Notes: generated by a model from the sequence alone, not told the origin. 64,000 nucleotides of DNA from Petaurus breviceps papuanus (GCA_028583685.1 JAMXIF010001210.1:8024762-8088761), one strand, 5' to 3'; counted from the first letter of the stretch, positions 34,575 through 44,584 are shown. A program made the numbers and translations.

Positions 34575-34733
34575 GGGGGGGGTTGCCTAGGTGGCACAGT
34601 GAATAGAGCACAGGGCCTGGAGTCAGAAGGACCTGAGTTCAAACCCAGCCTCAGACACAACACGATAACTAGACATGTGACCTTGGGCAAGTCACTTAAC
34701 TCCAATTGCCCTCCAAAAAGCAAAAAAAAGAAG
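34575..34733 (+). mobile_element. Marsupial SINE (short type) with 17-base target-site duplication
   Basis: GGTTGCCTAGGTGGCACAGT, GAATAGAGCACAGGGCCTGG, AGTCAGAAGGACCTGAGTTC, GACCTTGGGCAAGTCACTTA and an A-rich tail. AAGAAGTAAGTAGTTGG (34558-34574) and AAGAAGTACGTAGTTGG (34734-34750) differ by one base and fix the edges. Confidence 0.95.
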
Positions 34734-34750
34734 AAGAAGTACGTAGTTGG

Positions 34751-35578
34751 CAGTAATTCATCCAAAAGGTAATAGATATCCCTCTAAATTTGTGATGTCA
34801 CTGCTATTGGGTTTCTTTAAAAATAAGTTAAATTGTCAATTGTTGACAATATTGTTCAGGTGAGTCCAGAATGGATTTGTATTAGGTGAACTCATAAATC
34901 CTTCCACAACTCTGGGATTCTGTAACTCCATCAACTTGATGCTACTCTGAAGGACTTTAGTGTATATAATTTGATTGTATTTCTGAAGAGAAAAGAGAAG
35001 GCTACGATATCTTAATTTCTGTATCGGTCAAACTCATGTGGTCAAACCAATTGAAATTTGGTATGGCCTATTGCATTTGTGAGTTAAAGTTGAACTCCTG
35101 CTGATAAATTAAAACTGACCCCACAGGAATATTTTTGAGGAAAATACTTCGTAAACCTTAACATTTGATAGAAATGTGAGTTGTTCTTACTTTATTAAGT
35201 TTTAATCTTCTATTTTCTCACTCTTCCATTAAAGCTATTGAAAAAATTCTCTGGAGCTTTCCCCACATACAGGCCCTTGTTTACCTTTCATTCACTCACT
35301 TCTACTTATTAAGTGGAGAATTGTTTTTTTTTTCTCTCTCATGACTTCACATAAAATTCTTCTTATGAAGAGTTTCCTCCTTAAATTCCAGTCTCCCATA
35401 AATAACTGGTTCTTCTATCAAAAGACTGGGCAGTAATGAGTTAAGCAATCACAAGGAGATAGCAAGCTAGTGTGCAAGCATTTATATGAGCTCATTACTG
35501 TTAGAGGTTACACTGTTTATAGGTTTTTCCCCACTACATTTTAGAAGAACTAGTTTTGACTGTGTGACCCTGTGTATG

Positions 35579-35621
<43 letters not shown>

Positions 35622-36104
35622 GATGGTGTCAGGACAGCTAATGAACCTGAACCAACTTAAATCCAGCTAAAACCCACTGTCAGCAGGTTATAGCCAAGAT
35701 TCTTGGAACAGTATTTACTTGCTTTTGATGTCAATGATTTTCCTTTATTTTTGACCAAGCCAGTCTTTTTTTAGGGTATTGTTCTAATAACACACTTATC
35801 AGGCAATGTTTTAGTGCATTGTTATTGTCATCTTTTATAGATACTGGTGTAAATCAAATTTACCTAAAAGTTCAAGAATTTGGGAACAAGTTTCTCTTAT
35901 AAAACTTCTGCAAACTGAAAGGTAAACTGCAAGAGAATAGACTAGATTTTTAAAAAATTTTGATCATGGCTGCAAACAAAGTAAAAGAGAGACTTTCCAT
36001 GAAAATGCCTTTTTGTGATCAATATATTATTTAGGAAATAAATTAAATGACTTCTCATGCAGAAAATAGATATTATATCTTCCTTAGGAGTTTAATTTTT
36101 AGAA
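34751..36104. other. Unassigned DNA
   Basis: Apart from the GT repeat at 35579-35620, no element is recognised over about 1.35 kb. The portion 35630-35870 has no repeat texture and may be unique sequence. Confidence 0.4.
35579..35620. repeat. (GT)n microsatellite
   Basis: About 20 consecutive GT units. Confidence 0.95.
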
Positions 36105-37103
36105 GGAATCAGTGAAGCAATATTTATTGAATACCTACTTTGCATGAAAAAGCACTGTATTTGTAGTTGAAATTAAGTCCAATCAACAAGTCAAGAAGAA
36201 TTTATTAAGTACTCTCTATCTCTCCCTTCCCTCCATTTTCTTTCTCTCTCCCTCTGTCTCTCTATTACTCTGTTCCTCTGTCCCTGTCCCTGTCCCTCTC
36301 AAAGATACTCTGCTAAGTTCAGGGAATGAAAAGAAAGGCAAAAACAATCCTTATGCTCAGGAAATATACATTCTAGTAGAGGTGACAAGATACAAACATA
36401 CATGACATAGAAGATTTATACGAGTAAATTGGTGGTAATCTTAGAGGGAAGGCAATTCCACACCGGGCAGATTTGGGAAAAGCTTCTTGACAAATATAGG
36501 ATGTGAGCTATCTGTGGTGAAACAATAGAAATCAAGAAGCCAAGGCAAGGAGTAATTTTCTAAAAATGGGGACCATTCAATGTTTGGGAGTTGGGAAATG
36601 TAGTATCATGTCCAAGGAGTAGCAAGGCCAATGTCAGTACATCATGGAGTATATAGAAGTACATAAAGCATTAGAAGAGTAGAAAGGTAAGAAGGGGCCA
36701 GATCATGAAGAGCTTTGAATGTTAAAAAGTGACTGTTATGCTTATCCTGGAGGTGACAGTAAGTTACTGAAGTTCATGTCATAGTCTGACCTGTGCTTTA
36801 GGCAGTTCAATTTGACAGATTAGTGAACAATTACTAATAATGATGAAAGATTTAAGGGAGGGAGACCGATCAGAAGACTCCTGCCAGTTTCCAGAAGTGA
36901 AGAAATGAGGGTCAATGAAAGGGCTATTACTGTGTCAGTAGAAAAGGGAGTGTATATGGGAAATTTTGCAAAGGTACTGTCAGCAAAGAACAAGACTCTT
37001 AAACAGATTGTTTATGTATCGTGCATTAAAGTGAGCAGTTCAAGATACTTGCAAAAATGTAACCCTGGGTGAATGGAGATAGTAGTTCTGTAGAAAGTAA
37101 TAG
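36105..37103 (-). mobile_element. L2 LINE, 3' end into ORF2 (first part of a long copy)
   Basis: The plus strand shows the L2 complement over about 1 kb: AATATTTATTGAATACCTAC, GTTCAGGGAATGAAAAGAAA, AATCTTAGAGGGAAGGC, GGGGCCAGATCATGAAGAGC, TTTGAATGTTAAAAAGTGAC, TGTGCTTTAGGCAGTTCAAT and AGGGAGGGAGACCGATCAG. This is the end of ORF2 plus the 3' UTR. A CT-rich tract at 36210-36302 interrupts it. It continues after an inserted L1 at 37643 and after an LTR at 39146. Confidence 0.8.
36210..36302. repeat. CT-rich simple repeat
   Basis: CTCTCTCC, CTGTCTCTC and a short tandem of GTCCCT units, inside the L2 3' end. Confidence 0.85.
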
Positions 37104-37630
37104 GAAATGACTGAATAAGTTGTGGTATATGAATGTAATGCAATACTATTGTTCAATAGGAAGTGATGAACAGGGAGATTTCAGAAAAAAACCTGGAAAG
37201 ACTTGTACCAGCCATAGCAAAATAAAGAGAGTCAAAGCATGTAGTATCAGCAGCATCATTTGATGATCAACAACAAATGATTTGACTCTTCTCAGAAACA
37301 TAATGATCCAAACAAAGCCCAAAGGTCTCACAAAGAAAAATACTGTTCACATCCAGATAAAGAACTGATGGGCTCTGCATACAGATTGAAACATACTTTT
37401 TTTAAAAACTTTATCCTTTTTCATGAATTTTTTTTCTTTTGATCACTTTCTTCTTTCACAACTGTGACTAATTTATAAATATCATTAATATGATAACACA
37501 TGTAAAACCTATATCAAAGTGCCTGCCATTTTAGGAAGAGGGAAGAAAGAAAAACTTGGAACTTAAAATCTTGCAAAAATGAATGCTAAAAATTGTCTTG
37601 ATATGTAATTGGGGGAAAAATACAAGAAAA
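37104..37630 (+). mobile_element. 5'-truncated L1 inserted in the L2
   Basis: GAATAAGTTGTGGTATATGA, ATGTAATGCAATACTATTG, GATGAACAGGGAGATTTCAG and CTGGAAAGACTTGTACC encode the L1 ORF2 C-terminus; CACATCCAGATAAAGAACTG and CTTGGAACTTAAAATCTTGC are 3' UTR. The flanks AAAGTAATAGGA (37092-37103) and AAAGTAGTGGGA (37631-37642) are an imperfect target-site duplication (10 of 12). Confidence 0.82.
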
Positions 37631-37642
37631 AAAGTAGTGGGA

Positions 37643-38001
37643 TAGTTGAGAAGAAGGGAGGATATTGGAGGAAAGATAATGAACCTAGTTTTATATACGT
37701 TGAATTTAAGATGTCTATGGGAGTTCAAGATTTCCAAAAAGTGTGATAGCTGAGGCATGTGAGACTGAAGGTTGGGTTAGGGTTGAATAATTAGATATGA
37801 TAATTGCTACATAGAGATGATTTAATGCATGGGAGCTGATGAGATCAACAAGTGAGATAATATAGAAGGAGAACAGAAAGAGGCCCAGGACAGAGCCGTG
37901 AAGGATACCGTGTTTAGCAGACTTACACTGGGTGAGGATCCAGTGAAGGAGAAGGAAGAGTGGTCAGACTCTTCTGACCACTGTGTATATTCTACACATG
38001 T
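37643..38001 (-). mobile_element. L2 LINE, second part (ORF2)
   Basis: ACGTTGAATTTAAGATGTCT, ATGGGAGCTGATGAGATCAA and GGCCCAGGACAGAGCCGTGA continue the L2 ORF2 complement exactly where the first part left off. Confidence 0.78.
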
Positions 38002-38006
38002 TTAGG

Positions 38007-39145
38007 TGTAATAGGAATGGAATTTAAAGATCCCCCTGTATTGGCTTGGTTTTTGGTTTGATTGTGTTAAAACCCAGAGCTTGTGAATCCCACTTGTGGG
38101 ATGGACTTGTTGATGTGAAAAGAGAGACACGAACTGGGAGGAGCTGGTGACGTAAATTTAGAGAGACACAAGCAAAGAGAGAGGCAGAAGAACTTTTTGG
38201 AAGCAGCATCTTGGAGGCAGAGAGAGACAGAGAGGATTGCTGAGGGCCAGTTTGAATTGCCCAGGACTTTTGAGAGCTTCCACCCAGAGCTGCCAAAGAC
38301 TGAGGAGACATGGCTGTTATGCTGGTACTTTGTCTGTTTTGATGTTGTTTTGCCAGATTTGTTCACTGGTGAAAGACAAGTCTGTTGTTGCAGGGGTCTG
38401 GGAACCTTGCTGTTGGTTCAGAGTAACTGATTCTGTTCTGCAAACAGAGAGTGAATACTGTCCAGAGGTGAAGGGCAGTGCTGTTGTTGTAGAGGTCCTG
38501 GAACCTTGCTGTTGGTTCAGAAAGCCCTGAAGAAGGATTTTCTTGTTGTATGTTTACAGAAATCCTGGGAGAGGGTTTTGTTAATGTTTTCAGGGGTCCT
38601 AGGACTGTTCTGCAGACAGAGAATGAATTAATGAAGACACTGGCAATGTATCTTGTGGCCTTGCTAAGTTTGTCTCCCCAGGAACAAAGATTGCTGAGAA
38701 CTTGCCTCAGGTCAAGATGAAGAAAAGACCTCTCTTTGGGTATTAAATGCTGTGCTTTAGCTTGTTGTAACTCTGGGGTAGATTCAATTGTGATCCAAGG
38801 GTGGGGAACTTTTGACTTTTTTGTGCTCTGTGATTGAACAAATGAATGAACTTTACTTATGATGGGAAACTAATCTCCATTTGAAAAGAGGGGCTTTGTG
38901 GTTATGAATCTATAGCCTAGGGGTGAAGTAGTACTTAGAAGAGGGTCTTTGGGATTGACTAAATGAATTATAATGTCCAGGAGTGGAGTAGTACTTGGAG
39001 ATTTTTGAATTATACTTGGTGAATGCTGTATTTTGAATGATGGTATATTTTGATTTTCTCTATTCTCAATTTTTCACTGAATAAAATGGAGAGCAGCTAT
39101 CCTGGTATTTTGAACCTTGGGAAGTTGCCTTTGCTTGGCATTACA
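38007..39145 (+). mobile_element. Probable solo LTR (about 1.1 kb) inserted in the L2
   Basis: The segment starts TGTAAT and ends ATTACA, perfect short inverted termini, and interrupts the L2 between GGTCAGAC and GTAGGAGAACC. Flanks TTAGG (38002-38006) and GTAGG (39146-39150) fit a 5-base target duplication with one difference. An AATAAA signal at 39080-39085 lies about 60 bases before the right end. Between about 38380 and 38630 there is an internal tandem repeat with a period near 100 bases. No internal retroviral region adjoins. It looks whole in outline and is younger than the L2. Family not identified; an unclassified non-LTR repeat is the alternative. Confidence 0.62.
38381..38628. repeat. 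About 100-base tandem repeat inside the LTR
   Basis: CTGTTGTTG followed by GAACCTTGCTGTTGGTTCAG recurs at an offset of 99 bases (38382 and 38481). A third, more diverged unit begins near 38584 (CAGGGGTCCTAGG). The word GTTCTGC(A)(A/G)ACAGAGA occurs at 38435 and again at 38607. LTR U3 regions often carry such duplications. Confidence 0.75.
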
Positions 39146-39330
39146 GTAGGAGAACCAGGAAAAGTGTTGTAATAGAAATCTATAGAGGAGAGATTATCAA
39201 AGTGGAGAAGGTGATTTACAATGTCAATTGTTACAGAGAGGTTAAAAAAAAAAAGATGAGACAAAGAAAGGTCATTAGGGCAATTTAGAGAAGGTATAAT
39301 TAGAAATCATTGCCTTGTAATTTTTCACAG
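39146..39330 (-). mobile_element. L2 LINE, third part (ORF2)
   Basis: GTAGGAGAACCAGGAAAAGT, AGAGGAGAGATTATCAAAGT, ACAATGTCAATTGTTACAGA and GAGGTTAAAAAAAAAAAG continue the L2 complement. The match ends around 39325. Confidence 0.75.
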
Positions 39331-39484
39331 CCTACCTCACCTTTCTGGGACCTATATAAAATTAGAGTGTTGGAATAGAAAACCTCCATGTTGCTTTGCA
39401 GCTCTAAGTCCTGTAAATAGAGTGCTTACTGCTTTCTAATAGGTGCCATTTGAACTTTGCTTTTAATTTGACCAAGAGAATTTT

Positions 39485-39690
39485 TAAAGTTTAATTTATG
39501 GTTTTAATTTTTTCAGTTATATTTAAGTACAAATAACCCCTAAATTCCCTAAGAACTTTAGAACAAATAAAAAAGGGTAAAGGAAAACCAATCAGCACAG
39601 TGCCCCACATATAGAATCATGATCAATGTTCCATACCCATAGTCACCTACCAATTTATTAAAAAAGAAGTCTATTTCAACATTTTTCCTG
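39485..39690 (-). mobile_element. L1 LINE 3' UTR, older type
   Basis: AAAACCAATCAGCACAGTGC and TGTTCCATACCCATAGTCAC match the complement of the older marsupial L1 3' UTR also seen at 22437-22700. Confidence 0.55.
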
Positions 39691-39744
39691 TGGAATAAAG
39701 AATTAGTACCTTTTCCATGTCTGCTTTGAAGAAGCCTGAACCTG

Positions 39745-39910
39745 TAGTGTGGTAGAAAGAATGTGGATCTTGAAGTTAAAGACCCATTTTTTCAAATAAT
39801 GGTGAAGATACTTATTGGATGTGTCATTTTGGACAAGTGACTTAACTTTTGTATCTCATCTAAAATGAGGATACTATTATAAAAGAAGCTCCCAATAGAC
39901 TAAGGGATGT
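39745..39910 (+). mobile_element. MIR SINE
   Basis: GTAGTGTGGTAGAAAGAATG, ATTTTGGACAAGTGACTTAA and CATCTAAAATGAGGATACT fit head, core and 3' part. Confidence 0.6.
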
Positions 39911-40036
39911 AAAGATGAGATAGGTTTATCCTAAACAAAATATTTTAAATCTTAAATCATGTAATAAATGAGAACAATTAATTAATTGAACATAACCTGT
40001 TCAATAAGAAAGGTGTTTCTTTTTCTTTGTTTCAGA

Positions 40037-40279
40037 ACAACTTTTTAAAATTTATTTTTTCAATGAACAATTCTATTTTTCATTGTTCCATATACTCTTA
40101 TCCAAGTAGGGGAAAAACTCCAAAAAATATGTATAGTGAAGGAAAAAATATATTCCCACACTAATCATGTCCAAAAAAGTGATGTCTCATTCTGAATCCT
40201 TTGTCCATCACCTCTGGGAGGAGGTGAGTAGCATATTTCTTCATTTGTCCCTGAGAGTGATATTTGGTCATTGCTTTGA
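40037..40279 (-). mobile_element. L1 LINE 3' UTR
   Basis: TGATGTCTCATTCTGAATCC, TTTGTCCATCACCTCTGGGA and GGTCATTGCTTTGACCAGAG are the complement of a marsupial L1 3' UTR. A SINE is inserted at its right edge. Confidence 0.65.
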
Positions 40280-40289
40280 CCAGAGTTCT

Positions 40290-40434
40290 AGGTGGAAGGC
40301 AGGGCAATTGGGGTTAAATGACTTGCCCAAGGTCACATGGCTAGTAAGAGTGTCAAATGTCTAAGATCAGATTTGAATTCAGGTCCTTCTGACTTCAGGG
40401 CCATAGCTTCATTCACTGTGCCACCTAGCCACTC
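40290..40434 (-). mobile_element. Marsupial SINE (short type)
   Basis: GGCAGGGCAATTGGGGTTAA, TGACTTGCCCAAGGTCACAT, TTCAGGTCCTTCTGACTTC and CACTGTGCCACCTAGCC are the SINE complement. CCAGAGTTCT (40280-40289) and CCAGAATTCT (40435-40444) are the likely target-site duplication. Confidence 0.92.
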
Positions 40435-40444
40435 CCAGAATTCT

Positions 40445-40689
40445 GTTTTAATATAACTCTTAAAGGACCTGGAGAATTTGGCTAACCATGACATACTATT
40501 AATGAGTATTAAGAGAACTGATAATTCAATGGATTTTTATTTGGTCAAGAAAATAGCCATCCCCTTAAATTCCTCAACTTATGTTAACTGTGCACTACAT
40601 AAGGGTTAAGTGGAATAGGACCCCCTTGTTTGCAAGAAGTATGCTCTTCTGACTTACGTTCCTATTCTAATGTTGATGAGTTAGATGTT
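40445..40689. other. Unassigned DNA
   Basis: No recognised element in about 245 bases. Confidence 0.4.
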
Positions 40690-40860
40690 AGGCAGGCTTC
40701 AGTGCAAACACATCATCAAAGAATAAACTAATCAATTGTACATTGATGATAAAACAGATTCAAAGACTCTCAGAGTAAGGAGAGTCCTCAGAAACCATTT
40801 AGTCCAATCATAGCTGAACAGGCATCCAGTCTACAGCATATTTGACATACTTTCCTCCCC
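40690..40860 (-). mobile_element. L3/CR1-like repeat, copy A of a related pair
   Basis: The right half (TCAGAGTAAGGAGAGTCCTC, ACCATTTAGTCCAATCATAG) resembles the L3 3'-end complement. The left half (CAGGCTTCAGTGCAAACACA, TCATCAAAGAATAAAC) is not part of L3 as I know it, yet matches copy B at 41733-41890. Orientation is given for the L3-like half. Confidence 0.5.
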
Positions 40861-40889
40861 TAAAATCAAGTCAAAATCTATCTTTTATG

Positions 40890-40975
40890 ATCTTCCTTTG
40901 TATCCCCCTAACTTAGCACAGTGCCTGACATAGAGTAAATGCTTAATAAATCCTAATATATTGACTAAAGGACTT
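40890..40975 (+). mobile_element. L2 LINE terminal stub
   Basis: CCTTTGTATCCCCCTAACTT, AGCACAGTGCCTGACATAGA and GTAAATGCTTAATAAATCC are the L2 terminus. Confidence 0.7.
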
Positions 40976-41274
40976 CTTTCATTAATATAATTAATAAAAA
41001 ATATATTACTATGTGGAGTGGGGCCAAGGACAGACAGCTGGAGCATTTCACTAAAGAAGCTTCTTCTGGATAGTATTTATGGCTGCTATTTGGATTTAGC
41101 AATCCAACATGTTAATGTTTATAGAAGGTCAAGATTATGTGATTTTTCTAGCATCCTCCCTCCCCTCCTTTTTCCAGCAGTCAATCACTGTTACTATGGT
41201 AGTGAAAGGAGACTTCACAAGACTGAAGGCTATTTTGGACTTTTCTTTGTCCCTGGCTTACTTGGTTGAATATT

Positions 41275-41730
41275 TTACTGAACTCCATGTCTCCCATGTC
41301 TGTCTCCATGACCTCAACTTTAGTCTAAACACCTTCCTCTTCCTCACCCCACACCCCACATATCCATTCAGTGGCCAAATTATACTGCTTCAGCCTTTGT
41401 GATATCTCTCACATATTTCCCCTTCTTAGCATTCAAAGCTTAGCTTGAGAGAGATTCATGCCATTGATCCCCTGGCTTGATTTCGACAATCTCTTAATTG
41501 GTCTACCTGACTTAAGTCTTTACTTACTCCACAGAGCTATCAAAGTAATTTTGCTTAATTTCTTATCTGACCATGTGACTTCATTACTCAGTTTGCTCCA
41601 ATGGCTTCTTTTTGCCTCTAGGATAACATATATACTCCTCTTTTTGGCTTCTAAAGTCCTTTACAGATCAATGTTTGCATGGCCTAATTATATTGTATTT
41701 GGAGCTACAATACTATTTTGTCATGGTGAT
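41275..41730 (+). mobile_element. L2 LINE ORF2 C-terminal region, first part
   Basis: TTAATTGGTCTACCTGACTT, CTGACCATGTGACTTCATTA and CAATGGCTTCTTTTTGCCTC are L2 words. The translation LQWLLFASRITYILLFLASK fits the conserved L2/CR1 ORF2 ending (LHWLPxxxRIxxKxxxLxFK). The copy resumes at 41895 after an inserted repeat. Confidence 0.75.
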
Positions 41731-41732
41731 TG

Positions 41733-41890
41733 TTAAAAGTGTTAGACTGGCTTCAGTACAGCACATCGTCAAAGAATCTTCTACTCAATTGTGCATTAAC
41801 TACATAAGCAAATTCAAAGTGTCCCAGAGTAGAGAAGGGCCCCAGGGGCTTTCTAGTCTAAGCATGCCTGAATAAGCTTTATTGAAAATT
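41733..41890 (-). mobile_element. Repeat copy B, inserted in the L2
   Basis: GACTGGCTTCAGTACAGCAC, ATCGTCAAAGAATC, CAATTGTGCATTAAC and GAGTAGAGAAGGGCCCC line up with copy A at 40690-40860 over about 140 bases, at roughly 70 percent by eye. It splits the L2 cleanly. Family not certain; orientation by analogy with copy A. Confidence 0.5.
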
Positions 41891-41894
41891 ATAC

Positions 41895-42345
41895 TTTTGA
41901 TCCAAGCAACTAGTCTTTTCTAAGTTCCTCAGTTACTACTATCCATCTCTCATATGCAGGCCTCTACACTGACCATCTCTCATGCTGAAAATGTACTCCT
42001 TCATTACCTCTACCTCACAGAGCTCTTATCTTTCTTTAAGATATAATATAAGCACCATTTTTTGTATGAATCGTTCACTGATCCCTCCAACTGTTAATAA
42101 CCTCCCTCCCAAACTTGTAATTATTCGACTACTTTACATATGTACATACATACAAATAGTGTGGGTACATATGTATTAACTTTATACTTACACTGTAAAA
42201 ATTTTGTATTTTATGCTAATTTTGTCTCCATTAGGCTAAAGGCAGGGATTATTTCATTCTTTGTACTTCTGTCCCCCAAATTTAGCATAGTGCCTATAAG
42301 CCTGTGGGACTTCATAAATTACAGTTAATTGATGTCATTCCCTTC
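41895..42345 (+). mobile_element. L2 LINE, second part to 3' end
   Basis: CATGCTGAAAATGTACTCCT, CTACCTCACAGAGCTCTTAT, AGGCTAAAGGCAGGGATTAT and AAATTTAGCATAGTGCCTAT continue to the L2 3' end. A short CATA-rich patch lies near 42135. Confidence 0.75.
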
Positions 42346-42784
42346 ACCTGCCTGTGCAGTAATCCTATAAAGAAAGGAAATAAATTAGGGCATCATGATC
42401 TGTTCTGAATGCTAAGTCTTAATCATCAACCTATCTCTTTCTAAAAAAATTTACAGTCCCTATAAAATATCTTCTTGTATTTCATTAGGAATCAAAGTCA
42501 TTTGGCAGTATATAACTTTACTTGTCAAAACTATCCTTTTAACTTGAAAATAGAGATAATGTTTGCCTTTTCCTCTTGAAGCACGTCTGTCACCACACAT
42601 TTTCAGTAATCAATAATGGTGGCCCAGTAATCAAATCAACGAGCTCTTTCAATGTGGGGGGTAAAATTGAGTAGACTCTGGTGACTTGATCTAATCAAGG
42701 ACAGCTGTGCGCTCTCTTATTATCGACTTACTTGTCTTGGATTCATCTCCATAGGACTCTTTTTTTATTTTTTCTGTCAAGAGA
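42346..42784. other. Unassigned DNA
   Basis: No element recognised over about 440 bases. Confidence 0.4.
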
Positions 42785-42965
42785 AGTACTGTGGGACTTA
42801 ACTGGATGTAGAGTCTTAGGTTCTGGTTTAAGTTCTAAAAGTCATTGAATGATTTGCTTTGGAGAGGTCTCAGTCCCTCTCTGGACTTCAGTTTCCTTGT
42901 ATGTAAAATGAGGGGTTTTGGTCTAAATGATGTCTAAGAACTTTGCTAGTTTTACGACTATTAAA
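42785..42965 (+). mobile_element. MIR SINE
   Basis: CTTAGGTTCTGGTTTAAGTT, CTGGACTTCAGTTTCCTTGT, AAAATGAGGGGTTTTGGTC and CTAAATGATGTCTAAGAAC fit the MIR 3' two thirds. Confidence 0.65.
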
Positions 42966-43027
42966 AAAAAACCTAGAAAATATACATAGCAAAGACTGAG
43001 TGAACAGCATTATGTTAGATGCTGTGG

Positions 43028-43125
43028 ATCACACATATACACATATGCATACATACATAGACTTATGTGTACACATACATATCTATATGTATGCATAAAC
43101 ACATGTACATAAAATATAGATGTAT
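43028..43125. repeat. CATA/TATG-rich imperfect microsatellite
   Basis: ACACATATACACATATGCAT and related words over about 95 bases. Confidence 0.75.
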
Positions 43126-43158
43126 ATAAAACTACAATTGTTCATCATCATAATAATA

Positions 43159-43337
43159 GGGGCAGCTAGGTGGTGCAGTGAATAGAGCACCAGTGCTGGA
43201 GTCAGGAGGACCTGAGTTCACATCCAGCCTTAGGCACTTAATACTTACAAGCCCTGTGACCTTGGGCAAGTCACTTAACCCCAATTGCCATCCCTTCCCC
43301 CTTCCAAAATAAAGCAAAAAAAATAAATTTAAAAAAT
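43159..43337 (+). mobile_element. Marsupial SINE (short type), full length
   Basis: GGGGCAGCTAGGTGGTGCAG, TGGAGTCAGGAGGACCTGAG, GTGACCTTGGGCAAGTCACT and TAACCCCAATTGCC followed by an A-rich tail. The head has tRNA-like A and B boxes of a polymerase III promoter, as expected for the family. Confidence 0.95.
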
Positions 43338-43442
43338 AATGAGTTATTCAGGATTTCAGGAAAGGGAGAAGTCACTCTTTACTGTAATGATCAGTGCTGG
43401 TTTCAAGGAAGCTATAGGACTATGGTGGGATCTTAAGGTAAA

Positions 43443-43650
43443 GGCTCTTAACTAGAGGTCCACAGACCCCAGTGGGGGTCTATGAATAGATTTCAGGTGG
43501 TCTATAAGCTTTAATGAGTAAAAATACAGTTTTGTTTCAAAATAATTAGTTTCCTTTTTGCCATTCTACGGATTAAAAAACATTCTGAGAAGTGGGATAT
43601 AAGATTCATAAGATTAACAAAAAGGTCAGTAACACACACACAGACAGACA
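43443..43650 (+). mobile_element. Non-autonomous hAT DNA transposon fragment
   Basis: CTCTTAACTAGAGGTCCACA, GACCCCAGTGGGGGTCTATG, ATAGATTTCAGGTGGTC and AAAACATTCTGAGAAGTGGG match the mammalian hAT family (Arthur1/Charlie-like) that begins CAGGGGTTCTTAACC. The same family in reverse is at 63193-63648. It runs into a CA-rich tail at 43629-43660. Confidence 0.6.
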
Positions 43651-43676
43651 CATACACATGTTGAAACCTATATCTT

Positions 43677-44400
43677 TTTTTTAAATTTGTTTGTTTACTT
43701 TTAGTTTGCAAGATTCAGTTCTACAATCCCTTGAGTTTCAAATTTTCTTTCCCTCCCTTTCCTCCCTCCTTCCCCCTATGGTGAGATGCTATCAAATATA
43801 GGATCTGCAAATACCTTCACATTAAACATTAGTCAGATTGTAAAAAAGGATTTACAACAGATGGAATGGAAAATGGGAAAGAGGAAACAAAACAAAACAA
43901 GAAAAAGAAAGAGTAGTGCTTCAGTCTGCATTCAAACTGTATACTTCTTCATCTGGATGTGGACATCTCTTTTCATCATGAGTCTTTTGGAGTTGCCTTA
44001 TATCCTTGCATTGCTGATAAGAGTCCAGTCTATCAAATTCGGTTGTCACACATAAGTTGTGTCTGTAATTGTATACAGATTTCTTCTGATTCTTTTCTCC
44101 TCACTCAACAGGTGTTTGTATAAGTCTCTCCAGGTTATTATTAAGTCTGTCTGCTCCTCATTTCTTATAGCACAATAGTATTCCATTACATTCATATACC
44201 ATGGCTTGTTTAGCCATTCCCCAATTGATGGGCATCCCCTTGATTTCCAATTCTTTGCCACCACAAAAAGAGCTGCTATAAATATTTTTGTACATATAGG
44301 TCTTCTTCCCACTTATATGATCTCTTTGGGATACAACTCCAGAAGTGGGGTTGCTGGGTCAAAGGATATGCACTTATTTATAGCCCTTTGGGCATAGTGG
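43677..44400 (-). mobile_element. 5'-truncated L1 with ORF2 C-terminus and target-site duplication
   Basis: The left part is the L1 3' UTR complement (TTTGCAAGATTCAGTTCTAC, CCTTGAGTTTCAAATTTTC). The minus frame 44046-44312 encodes the end of L1 ORF2: KIFIAALFVVAKNWKSRGCP and NVMEYYCAIRNEEQTDLI match the conserved MFIAALFTIAKTW and TMEYYAAIKNDE motifs of mammalian L1 ORF2. The frame is open over 88 codons, so this copy is relatively young here. AACCTATATCTT is exact at 43665-43676 and 44401-44412 and marks the insertion. Confidence 0.93.
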
Positions 44401-44412
44401 AACCTATATCTT

Positions 44413-44584
44413 GAAGGATATATTGAATTTGCATCATTTGGCAAGGACAGAAAAAGCATCAAATTTGGATGAGAGCAAAAGCACATAGAAGTAATATGCA
44501 TGCATGTCCAATGGATAGATAAAATTTGACTGGAATAAAAGATTTGTGAAGAGAAGATCTGGGAAACTAGTTGGGGATCTGAAT
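44413..44584. other. Pre-insertion DNA right of the L1
   Basis: Unassigned DNA between the L1 and the L2; it would be continuous with 43650-43676 without the L1. Confidence 0.4.

Noticed and set aside
38024-38530. Four overlapping frames of 77-99 codons
   Set aside because: They lie inside the LTR-like insert with its tandem repeat and disagree on strand and frame.
44046-44312. 88-codon minus frame as a host gene
   Set aside because: It is the C-terminus of L1 ORF2, part of a 5'-truncated L1.
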